A DNA stretch of 64,000 bases from Pseudomonadota bacterium. GTDB taxonomy: Bacteria; Pseudomonadota; Gammaproteobacteria; Halothiobacillales; Halothiobacillaceae. Position numbers and translations under genes: made by a program. Below, piece by piece: positions 1-8,809 of the stretch. The notes beneath the pieces were generated by a model, which searched no databases, had not been told where the DNA came from, and worked only from the letters and a program-made list of their open reading frames with translations. Numbering within the stretch: the first letter of the stretch is position 1; every line of letters begins with the position of its first letter. Location: the NCBI GenBank assembly GCA_021801265.1, contig JAJYYE010000001.1:310001-374000 (forward strand). Reading direction: 5' to 3'.

Positions 1-683
1 GTTCACCCGGCAATCCCAGCGGCGCCGTCATCGATCGGGCGCGGGTCAAAACCCTGTTCAATTTAGCCGACCAGCATGATGTCATCATCGCTGCCGATGA
101 GTGTTATTCCGAAATTTATTTCAATGAAGACGCCCCACCGGCGGGTTTCCTGCAAATCGCGCATGAACTCGGCCGAGACGACTTTTCCCGACTCGTCGTA
201 TTCCATAGCCTCTCGAAACGCTCCAACCTGCCCGGCCTGCGGTCGGGTTTTGTGGTGGGCGATGCCGAGATTTTGAGCCGCTATCTTAAATACCGCACCT
301 ATCAAGGCTGCGCGCTCTCGCTGCCCGTGCAGATAACCAGCATCGCGGCGTGGAGCGACGAAGCGCATGTGCAGGAAAACCGCCAACACTACCGCGAAAA
401 ATTTGATGCCGTACTGGATATTCTCGCACCGGTGTTGCCCGTTGTTCGTCCCGATGCGGGCTTTTACCTCTGGACGGATGTGAGCGCACAAGGCAGTGGC
501 GATGAGCGCGAGTTCACCCGAACCCTGTTCGCCGAGCAAGCCATCACCGTGCTGCCCGGTCGTTACCTCTCGCGTCCTTTCGCCGGCATCGATCCCGGCG
601 AAGGGTTTATCCGCATGGCGCTGGTAGCAGAACGGGCGGATTGTGTCGATGCTGCGCAGCGAATTCGGGCGTTTTTGAGGTAA
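1..683 (+). CDS. dapC: Succinyldiaminopimelate transaminase, C-terminal part (5' end outside window)
   Basis: A PLP-dependent fold-type I aminotransferase, read from base 3 and open at the left edge (about 226 residues visible). DapC transfers the amino group from glutamate to N-succinyl-2-amino-6-ketopimelate in lysine/meso-diaminopimelate synthesis in the cytoplasm. The visible part begins with SPGNPSG, continues with ADECYSEIYF, and carries the PLP-lysine motif HSLSKRSNLPGLRSGF, with the SKRSN-PG-RSGF pattern typical of DapC and its close relatives. The next enzyme gene of the pathway group, dapD, lies 12.8 kb downstream on the same strand, which supports DapC over a generic aspartate aminotransferase. 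I see no clear terminator after it. Confidence 0.85.
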   Translation, partial: SPGNPSGAVIDRARVKTLFNLADQHDVIIAADECYSEIYFNEDAPPAGFLQIAHELGRDDFSRLVVFHSLSKRSNLPGLRSGFVVGDAEILSRYLKYRTYQGCALSLPVQITSIAAWSDEAHVQENRQHYREKFDAVLDILAPVLPVVRPDAGFYLWTDVSAQGSGDEREFTRTLFAEQAITVLPGRYLSRPFAGIDPGEGFIRMALVAERADCVDAAQRIRAFLR

Positions 684-757
684 CGCGCTGGCCATGAACT
701 GATTCGACGAGTGCCACGCCTTTGGGGGATTCATCACCGCCATGCACCACCAGCGAA

Positions 758-812
758 TGACAGCAAACTGACAGCCGTTTGAAGGCTCGCTGTCATATAA
801 ATCACATACAAT
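758..812 (+). promoter_or_regulatory. TGACAG direct repeat and -10 element upstream of the P-type ATPase
   Basis: TGACAG occurs at 758-763 and again at 769-774, exactly 11 bp apart. This is the usual half-site spacing for OmpR/PhoB-type response regulators. A -10-like TACAAT lies at 807-812 with no good -35 ahead of it, as expected for an activator-dependent promoter. An inverted TGTCA at 791-795 lies where the -35 region should be. The same repeat in nearly the same sequence (14 of 17 bases) occurs upstream of the efflux operon at 13231-13247. Confidence 0.55.
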
Positions 813-867
813 AATTCGCCAGTCTAATAAACTGACCCAGCGTGATTTTTGTTTTATGGAGGGAGTC

Positions 868-3639
868 ATGTCACTCAATTGGCTCAAAGGGTTATTTGCC
901 GTTTTTTTACGGACTCGGCATATCGACCGACATTTTCGGCGTTTATTATTACTCGAATCACTCACAAAAACCGGTGTGAGCCGCGAGGCTCCCACTTCGT
1001 TGAGTCAAATACTGATTAGAGCCGCGAATCTTACCCCTGACGATTTATTGAGTGAACTTGAGTCGCATCCTGATGGCATCACCGATAACCAGGCCGAGGA
1101 AGTTCGCGCTAAAGTCGGTAACAACGAAGTCGGTCATGAAAAGCCGCTGCCCTGGTGGTTCCATTTATGGTTTGCGTACCGGAACCCATTCAATATTCTG
1201 CTTTCCATCTTGGCGGGCGTATCTGCACTCACCGGTGATGATACGGGTGCATTGATCATTGGTTTCATGGTGGTGTTTTCCACCCTGTTGCGTTTTTGGC
1301 AGGAAATGAAGGCGAATAAAGCCGCTGATTCCTTGAAAGCCATGGTCAGCAACACGGCCACCGTACTTCGTCGGGATATTTCCACTGAAGCCGCACCGGT
1401 ATTCGCGCAATATTATGGCGTATACCTTCATGCCAAGGCAGCGGCACAACAGGAAATCCCGCTCAAGAACCTGGTTCCCGGTGATATCGTGCTACTTTCC
1501 GCTGGCGATATGATTCCCGCCGACTGCCGACTACTGTCTGCCAAAGATTTATTTATCAGTCAATCAGCCATGACTGGTGAGTCCTTGCCGGTTGAGAAAT
1601 ACGCCACACTAAAAACCCCTGAACAAACCAATCCGCTGGACCTCGATAACATCGTGTTCATGGGCACGAATGTCATATCCGGCTCGGCCACCGCCATCGT
1701 CGTCAATACGGGCGACCGCACCTATTTTGGTGCGTTGGCGCAACGCGTTACCGCCACCGACCGCGCACCGACATCGTTCCAAAGCGGTGTGAACAAAGTG
1801 AGCTGGTTGCTCATTCGGTTTATGTTTGTGATGGCGCCTATCGTGTTACTGCTTAATGGGTTTACCAAGGGCAACTGGACGGAAGCTTTGCTCTTTGCGC
1901 TCTCGGTTGCGGTGGGGTTAACCCCTGAAATGCTGCCGATGATCGTCACGTCGACACTCGCCAAAGGCGCGGTCATTTTATCCCGCAAAAAAGTCATCGT
2001 GAAACGCCTGGATGCCATCCAGAACTTTGGCGCGATGAATGTACTCTGCACCGACAAAACCGGTACACTCACCCAGGATAAAATTATTCTGGCGCGACAC
2101 GTCGATGCATTTGGCGATGAATCGGACGAAGTCCTTGAGCACGCCTACCTCAACAGTTACTACCAAACCGGACTCAAAAACCTGCTGGATGTGGCGGTAC
2201 TTGAACACGCCGAAGTTCATCAGGAACTCAATCCCACCCGCAACTATCGTAAAGTCGACGAAATTCCGTTCGATTTCAATCGTCGCCGCATGTCGGTTGT
2301 CGTCTCCGAGCAAGGGGAAAGCGACACGCTGATCACCAAGGGCGCGGTTGAAGAAATTTTGGATGTATGTACCCGCGTCCAGCACCGCGACAAAATTGAA
2401 GTGTTGACGCCGTCTCTTTTGGCCGAACTGCGCATGGTTACCCGTGATCTCAATGCCGAAGGGCTGCGTGTCGTTGCGGTAGCCGCCAAAGAACTCCCCT
2501 CCAGTGGTAGAACCTATGGCGTGAGCGACGAGGCGGAGCTCACCCTAATTGGCTATATCGCTTTCCTTGACCCGCCGAAAGAAACCACGGCCCCCGCGCT
2601 CGCTGCCTTGGCCGAACACGGCGTGGCCGTTAAAGTATTAACCGGCGACAATGAACTCGTTACCGCCAAAGTCTGTAGTGATGTGGGACTCGAAATTCAC
2701 GGCGGCCGCGTTGTTTTGGGTGGGGAAATCGAGCGGATGGATGATGCCGAGCTCGCCCGGCTGGTTGAAACCGCCAACGTGTTTGCCAAGCTCACCCCCA
2801 GCCACAAGGATCGCATCGTGCGATTGCTCAAGGCCAATGGGCATGTAGTCGGTTTTATGGGCGATGGCATCAACGATGCCCCCGCGTTGCGCACCGCCGA
2901 TATTGGTATTTCGGTGGATACCGCCGTGGATATTGCCAAGGAAGCCGCCGACATTATTTTGCTCGAAAAAAGCCTGATGGTGCTCGAAGAGGGGGTTCTC
3001 GAAGGCCGACGTACGTTTGCCAACATGCTTAAATACATCAAAATGACCGCGAGCTCGAACTTCGGCAATGTATTCTCCGTGCTAATCGCGAGTGCTTTTT
3101 TACCCTTTTTACCCTTGCTGCCCTTACAAATTCTGACGCAGAACCTGCTCTACGATATTTCTCAAACCACCATGCCGTTTGATCACGTCGACGAAGAACA
3201 GCTCAAAAAACCGCAACAATGGAACCCCGCCGATATTGGCCGGTTCATGATTTTTTTCGGCCCGATCAGCTCAATTTTCGACATTGTCACGTTTGCCTTA
3301 ATGTGGTTCGTATTCGGTGCGACCACCCCAAATCACCAAAGCTTGTTTCAGTCCGGCTGGTTCATTGAAGGGCTGCTTACCCAAACCATGATCGTGCACA
3401 TGATCCGCACGGCAAAAATTCCGTTTATTCAGAGCATTGCTGCGTTGCCGCTGTTGGTGATGACCACCGTAATCGTGGCATTTGGCATCTTTTTGCCGAT
3501 GGGGCCTTTGGCGGGTTATTTTGGCATGGAACCCTTACCGCTGCTGTATTTTGCCATCCTGCCCTTTATTATTTTCAGCTACATGGTGCTGACCCAAGCG
3601 ATGAAAGGCTTCTACGTTCGCAGGTATGGCTGGCAGTGA
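868..3639 (+). CDS. mgtA: P-type ATPase, MgtA/MgtB-type (P3B) Mg2+ importer
   Basis: An inner-membrane P-type ATPase of about 923 residues, the usual MgtA/MgtB length, expected to drive Mg2+ uptake with ATP. Visible landmarks are the N-terminal cation-ATPase domain (EKPLPWWFHLWFAYRNPFN), the actuator motif MTGESLPVEK, the phosphorylation motif DKTGTLT with Asp at about residue 396, the hinge motif GDGINDAPAL, and the C-terminal membrane bundle with QNLLYDISQTTMPFD, typical of the Mg2+ subgroup. I chose ATG 868 because GGAGGG at 858-863 sits at the correct distance; an in-frame ATG at 856 overlaps that site. The gene follows a TGACAG direct repeat shared with the metal efflux operon. Substrate is inferred from the subfamily; another divalent metal cannot be excluded. 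Confidence 0.88.
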   Translation: MSLNWLKGLFAVFLRTRHIDRHFRRLLLLESLTKTGVSREAPTSLSQILIRAANLTPDDLLSELESHPDGITDNQAEEVRAKVGNNEVGHEKPLPWWFHLWFAYRNPFNILLSILAGVSALTGDDTGALIIGFMVVFSTLLRFWQEMKANKAADSLKAMVSNTATVLRRDISTEAAPVFAQYYGVYLHAKAAAQQEIPLKNLVPGDIVLLSAGDMIPADCRLLSAKDLFISQSAMTGESLPVEKYATLKTPEQTNPLDLDNIVFMGTNVISGSATAIVVNTGDRTYFGALAQRVTATDRAPTSFQSGVNKVSWLLIRFMFVMAPIVLLLNGFTKGNWTEALLFALSVAVGLTPEMLPMIVTSTLAKGAVILSRKKVIVKRLDAIQNFGAMNVLCTDKTGTLTQDKIILARHVDAFGDESDEVLEHAYLNSYYQTGLKNLLDVAVLEHAEVHQELNPTRNYRKVDEIPFDFNRRRMSVVVSEQGESDTLITKGAVEEILDVCTRVQHRDKIEVLTPSLLAELRMVTRDLNAEGLRVVAVAAKELPSSGRTYGVSDEAELTLIGYIAFLDPPKETTAPALAALAEHGVAVKVLTGDNELVTAKVCSDVGLEIHGGRVVLGGEIERMDDAELARLVETANVFAKLTPSHKDRIVRLLKANGHVVGFMGDGINDAPALRTADIGISVDTAVDIAKEAADIILLEKSLMVLEEGVLEGRRTFANMLKYIKMTASSNFGNVFSVLIASAFLPFLPLLPLQILTQNLLYDISQTTMPFDHVDEEQLKKPQQWNPADIGRFMIFFGPISSIFDIVTFALMWFVFGATTPNHQSLFQSGWFIEGLLTQTMIVHMIRTAKIPFIQSIAALPLLVMTTVIVAFGIFLPMGPLAGYFGMEPLPLLYFAILPFIIFSYMVLTQAMKGFYVRRYGWQ

Positions 3640-3690
3640 ACCCAAGCGTTTTGGACATCCAGCACCACCGATGAATCCGTTGATGAACAC

Positions 3691-3718
3691 TTGACATCAC
3701 ACACAAAGCAAATACAAT
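3691..3718 (+). promoter_or_regulatory. Sigma-70-like promoter of the porin gene
   Basis: A perfect TTGACA at 3691-3696 is followed after 16 bp by TACAAT at 3713-3718. The -10 lies about 35 bp before the porin start, so the porin is probably transcribed independently of mgtA. Confidence 0.6.
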
Positions 3719-3752
3719 TGCGAACAATTATTATTTAGATAGTCGTGTCTTA

Positions 3753-5144
3753 ATGCCTCCTGTTCAACGCCCCCAGATCACCAGCCGACCAGCCACAACC
3801 GCAGGGCTCATCGGGCGAATACTGCTGCTGAGTCTGCTTATGTCTGCCAGCAAGATCGACCAGGCCGCCGAACCCGCGACCGAGAGCAACACCCCCATCG
3901 AAAACTGGCAGACGCATGTTCAAACCACAGGGATTGGGCAATACCACCCGAGCTTTAATGCACCATATACCGGCAATAACAGTCTGATCCCGCAATCTGA
4001 ACAAGGTTTTTCGGTTTCAGGCACGGCATTTTTTGGGGCGCGCCTTTTACCCAACACCGAAATTTATTTCAACCCGGAAGTGTTCTCTGGCAAACCGTTT
4101 TCAAACCTTCTGGGTTTGGGCGGGCTGACCAATGGCGAAAACCAGCGCGGCGGCGGTGCGGAGCCGCATGTTTATGTGGCGCGGCTATTTGTGCGGCAAA
4201 CCTGGAATTTAGGCGGCACGGTACAATCCGTGGACGACGATCAAAATCAGCTGGCTGGAGCAGTCGCCAGCCACCGAATGGTGTTCACCTTAGGGCGTAT
4301 TGCCCTGACGGATATTTTTGATACCAATAAATTCACCGGTGATCCACGCACCCAGTTTTTTAACTGGTCATTTTTAGCTGATGGGGCATATGACTACGCG
4401 GGCGATGCGCGCGGCTATACCTCAGGTGCGGCGATTGAAGGCTATTGGGATGACTGGGCGCTCCGCTACGGGCGGTTTTTGCAGCCATCAACCTCAAACG
4501 GCTCGAATTTAAACAATCAAGTGGTGAACACCTACGGCGATCAGTTGGAAATCGAGCACGACCACCTGCTGTTGGATCAGCCGGGTGCGGTGCGGGTACT
4601 GATGATGCGCAACCGCGCGCGCATGGGCAGCTACACCGACGCCTTGGCTTATTGGAATGCCCACGGCCGGCAGGGTGTACCCGATGTGGCGAACGTGCGG
4701 GCGCCGCACGTCAAAATTGCCTATGCACTCAATATCGAGCAAAACATCACCCCCGATGTGGGCATGTTCGTTCGTGCCAGCCGCAATGATGGCCGTTATG
4801 AAACTTTTGCCTTTAGCGAAATTGAACATCAAGTATCGGCTGGATTAGCCATTCAAGGCACAAGCTGGGGGCGTAGCGCCGATACCTGGGGGCTGGCCGT
4901 CGCGCAGAATGGGATCTCCCATCGGCATCGGGCCTATCTTGCCGCCGGTGGTTTAGGTGCCTTTATCGGTGATGGCCAATTGCCAAAATATGGCCCGGAG
5001 CGCGTGTTTGAAACCTATTATTCCGTTGCCGTCAACAAGTTTGCTGCGGTGAGTCTGGATTATCAGCATATGGTCAACCCCGCCTATAATCCCGAGCGCG
5101 GACCGGTCAATGCCTTCGGCATGCGCGCCCATCTGGCGTTTTAG
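3753..5144 (+). CDS. OprB-family carbohydrate-selective porin
   Basis: A predicted outer-membrane beta-barrel of 463 residues. The N-terminus has a hydrophobic export segment (GRILLLSLLMSAS). The mature protein alternates hydrophobic and aromatic residues in the manner of barrel strands and ends in MRAHLAF, a terminal Phe that serves as a barrel-assembly signal. Stretches such as GLGGLTNGENQRGGG and TDIFDTNKFTGDPRTQFFNW match the OprB carbohydrate porin family, which passes sugars or other small solutes. A strong promoter precedes it. It is tail-to-tail with the sensor kinase gene. Its substrate cannot be read from the sequence; a link to the nearby ion transport genes is only positional. Confidence 0.8.
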   Translation: MPPVQRPQITSRPATTAGLIGRILLLSLLMSASKIDQAAEPATESNTPIENWQTHVQTTGIGQYHPSFNAPYTGNNSLIPQSEQGFSVSGTAFFGARLLPNTEIYFNPEVFSGKPFSNLLGLGGLTNGENQRGGGAEPHVYVARLFVRQTWNLGGTVQSVDDDQNQLAGAVASHRMVFTLGRIALTDIFDTNKFTGDPRTQFFNWSFLADGAYDYAGDARGYTSGAAIEGYWDDWALRYGRFLQPSTSNGSNLNNQVVNTYGDQLEIEHDHLLLDQPGAVRVLMMRNRARMGSYTDALAYWNAHGRQGVPDVANVRAPHVKIAYALNIEQNITPDVGMFVRASRNDGRYETFAFSEIEHQVSAGLAIQGTSWGRSADTWGLAVAQNGISHRHRAYLAAGGLGAFIGDGQLPKYGPERVFETYYSVAVNKFAAVSLDYQHMVNPAYNPERGPVNAFGMRAHLAF

Positions 5145-5272
5145 CCTCGTCCTGCACAGTTGATATGGGGGGCTATAGGAGGAAGGGCAATTATTGCGCG
5201 ATGACGTTCGAACGGGGCTTGTACTCATCCTACGGTGAAGAAACAGGCAATCGCTCGCGCGCACCAATGCGC

Positions 5273-6640
5273 TCAAATGGCATGAAAACTCAAACGTATC
5301 CGCGTACCGCGCCCGACCATCGGGCTTAAAATTTCCGTAACGGCATCATGGCGTTTGGCAATTTCCGCCACAATCGCAAGGCCCAGCCCGGAACCCTGGT
5401 TGATGCCTTGGCCCGGCGCGTTGTCGGCACGATAAAAGCGTTGCCATACGCGCTCGCGGTGTTCTGGCGAAATGCCGGGGCCGTTGTCTTCGACATCCAG
5501 AAATACCCGCTCGCCAGCCTGTCGGCAGCGCACCGTCACCACGCTGCCGGGTCCGGCATATTCAAACGCATTATCCAGCAAGTTGGAAATGGCCTCGGTG
5601 AGGAGTGAGGCATTGGCGAAAATCAAAGCGGATTCCAGCTCAAACCCTAAATCAATCGCTTGCGCCATCGCGCGGCGTGACCACTCCTCGACCAGTGCGG
5701 ACACCACTGTTTTCAAATCAATAACCTGCCATTGCCCCACGGCCTGCAGGCCCTGATCGGCACGCGCGAGTGTGAGCAGTTGCGCCGCCAAATGCACTGC
5801 CCGGCTCGCGGCCCGATTGAGGTTTTCCAGCGCGGCGTGCACGGCGGGCGGGTGCGGCTCCAGCAGCGCCAATTCCGCTTCCATTTTAAGTGAGGACAAG
5901 GGCGTGCGCATTTGATGCGCCACATCGGCAATCAGTTGTTGCTGGGCACGATGCGCCTCCTTGAGTTTTGAGATGAGTTGATTCCATGATGCGATCAAGG
6001 GTTCAAGCTCTTTGGGGAGTTGGTCACCCTGCCATAAGATCAGATCATTGGGATCTTGCGCCAGAATATGCGCATTGAGATTAGTCAGCACGACGAGGCC
6101 GCGGCGCACGGCCAGCACCATCACAACAAGGGTAATAAACCCAAATAGCAAGGAATACCCGATGGTGGCAATCAATGCATCAATACGCACTTGATTGCGT
6201 TTAACGAAGGTTTCGGCAATGCGAATCTGGCAAACCCCCGCACCGCAAGGCGTACCAAACACCAGGATGCGCAAGCGGTGCTGATGCAAATGTCCATCAA
6301 TGAACTGCCATTCATCGGGTGCCACCACAAGCGGCGGATCACGCAATTGCTCATCGCCGGCCAGTGCTCGCCCCGCCGGATCCAGCACCAAAAAGTATTC
6401 TTTATCCGATTGGTCGGTGAGCAGGAGTTTCTCGGCCTGTGCGCTGATTTTAAAGGTGACCGTGCCGTTATCGTCATGAATGAATCGGGCCAGCGCCAGC
6501 GCAAAGTCGCCCAGTTGTGCGTCGATTTCGGCCTTTGCCGGTGTCACAATCAACCAATACTGGATGGCGGAGACAGCGGGTAAAATCAATAAAAGCGGGA
6601 TAATCAGCCACAGAAGCAGGCTGCGTTTTAAACTGTACAC
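5273..6640 (-). CDS. Two-component sensor histidine kinase, TctE/QseC-like
   Basis: A membrane histidine kinase of 455 residues, the last gene of the efflux operon. It has one transmembrane helix at residues 8-28 and a second near 165-185. Between them lies a periplasmic domain resembling the 2CSK_N type known from TctE-like kinases. The cytoplasmic part shows the H-box DVAHQMRTPLSSL, N-box SNLLDNAFEYA, G1 DNGPGIS and G2 GSGLGLAIV, so it should be catalytically competent. The start is GTG at 6640, 5 bp after the response regulator stop, so the two are co-transcribed and form a cognate pair. The signal is unknown; the operon suggests a metal. Confidence 0.85.
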   Translation of the reverse strand: MYSLKRSLLLWLIIPLLLILPAVSAIQYWLIVTPAKAEIDAQLGDFALALARFIHDDNGTVTFKISAQAEKLLLTDQSDKEYFLVLDPAGRALAGDEQLRDPPLVVAPDEWQFIDGHLHQHRLRILVFGTPCGAGVCQIRIAETFVKRNQVRIDALIATIGYSLLFGFITLVVMVLAVRRGLVVLTNLNAHILAQDPNDLILWQGDQLPKELEPLIASWNQLISKLKEAHRAQQQLIADVAHQMRTPLSSLKMEAELALLEPHPPAVHAALENLNRAASRAVHLAAQLLTLARADQGLQAVGQWQVIDLKTVVSALVEEWSRRAMAQAIDLGFELESALIFANASLLTEAISNLLDNAFEYAGPGSVVTVRCRQAGERVFLDVEDNGPGISPEHRERVWQRFYRADNAPGQGINQGSGLGLAIVAEIAKRHDAVTEILSPMVGRGTRIRLSFHAI

Positions 6641-6645
6641 GGAAG

Positions 6646-7323
6646 TCAGGCTCGGTCGGCGGGGTTGGTGAGCATATACCCGAAGCCGCGTACGGTTTGA
6701 ATCGAAATTTCCGCCGCACTCAGCTTGGCGCGCAAACGGGATACATACACTTCAGCGGCGTTGGCTGAAGGGGGGTTGTCCCAACCAAAAATCGCATCGA
6801 TAATTTGTTCTTTACTCACCACCCGTCCGATATTGCGGAGCAAATAATGCAGCACGGCCCATTCGCGCGGCAAAAGTTCAATCGACGTATTGGCCACAAA
6901 CACGCGCTTTGCCGACAAATCCATGGTCAGATTGCCCAGCGTCATCTCATTGGTCACAAATGCCGCAGTGCGGCGCACCAAGGCATTAACGCGCGCTAAA
7001 AGTTCCGCAAGTGCAAAGGGTTTAACCAGATAATCATCCGCACCCGCCGACAACCCACGCACCCGATCTTCTACCTGATCGCGGGCGGTCAACATCAACA
7101 CGGGCGTTTTAATACCCGCCGACCGCAGACAATGCAGCGCGGCAAGGCCATCAATACCCGGCAAACCAATATCCAAGAGCAGCACATCAAAAGCCTCTTG
7201 ACGCAGAATACTCGTGAGATTAGCCGCCGACCGCAGCCAATCGACCACCCAGCCTTGGGTCATCAGCGCGCGGTGCGTTACCTCGCCTAATTGCTCGTCA
7301 TCCTCGATAAACAAAATCCGCAT
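6646..7323 (-). CDS. OmpR/PhoB-family response regulator
   Basis: A DNA-binding response regulator of 225 residues. It has a receiver domain (acidic pocket IEDDEQ, phospho-acceptor Asp in LLLDIGLPGIDG, LTARD, and Lys in DYLVKPFA) and a C-terminal winged helix ending in AAEVYVSRLRAKLS...VRGFGYML. The ATG at 7323 is chosen over a TTG one codon earlier because AGGAG lies 8 bp before it. It sits between the outer-membrane factor gene and its kinase, as in metal-sensing CzcR/CusR systems. The 11-bp-spaced TGACAG repeats upstream of this operon and of mgtA are plausible binding sites (inference). Confidence 0.88.
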   Translation of the reverse strand: MRILFIEDDEQLGEVTHRALMTQGWVVDWLRSAANLTSILRQEAFDVLLLDIGLPGIDGLAALHCLRSAGIKTPVLMLTARDQVEDRVRGLSAGADDYLVKPFALAELLARVNALVRRTAAFVTNEMTLGNLTMDLSAKRVFVANTSIELLPREWAVLHYLLRNIGRVVSKEQIIDAIFGWDNPPSANAAEVYVSRLRAKLSAAEISIQTVRGFGYMLTNPADRA

Positions 7324-7353
7324 CAATCCGACTCCTTGCTCGCGCGCCCCCGT

Positions 7354-8799
7354 TCACCATGTGCCACCCAGTGCCTGATAAAGCGCAGCGACATCCATGT
7401 ACATCACCGCCTCGGATTGCACCACCGCCAGAGATGCCTGCCGATAACTCTGCTCTACGCTCAGCACATCGAACGGGCTAATCGCACCGAGTTCGACTTG
7501 TTTTTGCGCCGCCAGCCAGCTTTGCCCGGCGAGCTGCTCTGTTTGCGCGGCCAAGGTACGTGCCGAACTATCCTCTTGCAGGGCATGGAGACTATCGGCC
7601 ACATTCACAAACGCATTCAGCACCGTGGAACGATACTGCGCACGGGCTTGATCATACAGGGCTTCGGCGGCTTTTTGCCGATGCGCCAAACCGCCCGCAT
7701 CAAAGATCGGCTGACTCATACCGCCCACAAGCGACCAAAACTGATTCGGCGAAGAAAGCAACCCCGCAAGCGCCGATCCCACATACCCCCCATCGGCGGT
7801 GAGCGTAATTTGCGGCAAGCGGGCGGCCATCGCCACGCCGACTTGCGCGGCGGCGGCATGCAGACTGGCACCTGCTGCGACAATATCCGGTCGATTGCGC
7901 ACCAGTTCTGCCGGCAGGCTCAAAGGTAATACGTCCGGCAGGTGAAACTCAGCCAGCGATTCAGGCAGCGCCAACGGTTGATTAGGGTATTGCCCAACCA
8001 AGGCGTTCAGTTGATTGCGCTGTAATAATATTTGCTTGTGTAAAGCGACTTGGGTGCTTTGCGTCTGCGCGAGCGCGGTTTGCGCCACCAGCGCCGATGA
8101 CGCCGACAACTGCCCCAGCGCAATTTGCCGGCGCGTACGATCAAGTGCGGTTTGATTGAGCGCCACCAGCATCTCGGTGCACTTGGCCGCGTCAACCAGT
8201 GCAGCATATTGCACCGCACCCAGAATCACGGTGTTGATGAGCGTGATACGCGCCGCATCAACCAGCGCCGCCTGCTGGGCGGCAAGCGCCTGCCCGGCCT
8301 CAACCTGCCGCCGGTTACCGCCAAATACATCCAGGGGGTACGTGATTTGCACCTGGGCGGTATGCAAATTAAACAGGTTGCTGCCGGAACTGAGCGTGGA
8401 AGAAATTTCCCGCGCAACTTTTTGCCGACTCGGGCTAAACCCGGCCTGTACGCTCGGGAAGAGCATACTCTGCCCGGCGGCGGCATATTCCTGTGCGGCC
8501 TTGAGCGCCGCCTGCTGGGCGGCCAGATCCGGATTATGTTGCAGGGCTTGCGCAATCAAGCCATCCAGTTGGGGCGAGTCCAATTGCTGCCACCATTGCG
8601 CAACCGGCGCGGTATTCGCACTGAGACGCAAGCCTGATTCTGGCGACAGGACCACCGGAGCCGCCGTGTATCCGGCATCCGCTGGCAATGTGGGCGGGGC
8701 ACCGACCGGCCCCAGGGTGCAACCGGCCAACAGGGTCAAAGAAACAAATAAAACCAAATAATTCAACTGGTTATTGACAATGCGATTCAACGGATTCAT
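7354..8799 (-). CDS. Outer-membrane efflux factor (TolC/CzcC-type) lipoprotein
   Basis: The outer-membrane channel of the tripartite efflux system, 481 residues. It begins with a lipoprotein signal (LFVSLTLLAGC) and contains two outer-membrane efflux (OEP) repeats rich in Ala, Gln and Leu helices. It belongs to the NodT/CusC-like lipoprotein group by its layout. The ATG at 8799 is chosen because AAAGGAG precedes it at the correct distance; a longer reading frame upstream has no signal peptide. It starts 10 bp after the RND pump stop, so it is in the same transcript. Metal efflux is inferred from the HME-type pump. Confidence 0.85.
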   Translation of the reverse strand: MNPLNRIVNNQLNYLVLFVSLTLLAGCTLGPVGAPPTLPADAGYTAAPVVLSPESGLRLSANTAPVAQWWQQLDSPQLDGLIAQALQHNPDLAAQQAALKAAQEYAAAGQSMLFPSVQAGFSPSRQKVAREISSTLSSGSNLFNLHTAQVQITYPLDVFGGNRRQVEAGQALAAQQAALVDAARITLINTVILGAVQYAALVDAAKCTEMLVALNQTALDRTRRQIALGQLSASSALVAQTALAQTQSTQVALHKQILLQRNQLNALVGQYPNQPLALPESLAEFHLPDVLPLSLPAELVRNRPDIVAAGASLHAAAAQVGVAMAARLPQITLTADGGYVGSALAGLLSSPNQFWSLVGGMSQPIFDAGGLAHRQKAAEALYDQARAQYRSTVLNAFVNVADSLHALQEDSSARTLAAQTEQLAGQSWLAAQKQVELGAISPFDVLSVEQSYRQASLAVVQSEAVMYMDVAALYQALGGTW

Positions 8800-8809
8800 A
8801 CGGGCTCCT

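Noticed and set aside
684-867. Mg2+ leader peptide or M-box ahead of the MgtA-type gene
   Set aside because: The gap between the -10 and the ATG is only about 55 bp, too short for either; no leader frame is seen.
1978-2385. Long minus-strand frame inside the P-type ATPase gene
   Set aside because: It is fully inside a gene with all family motifs on the other strand; the translation has no recognisable domain.
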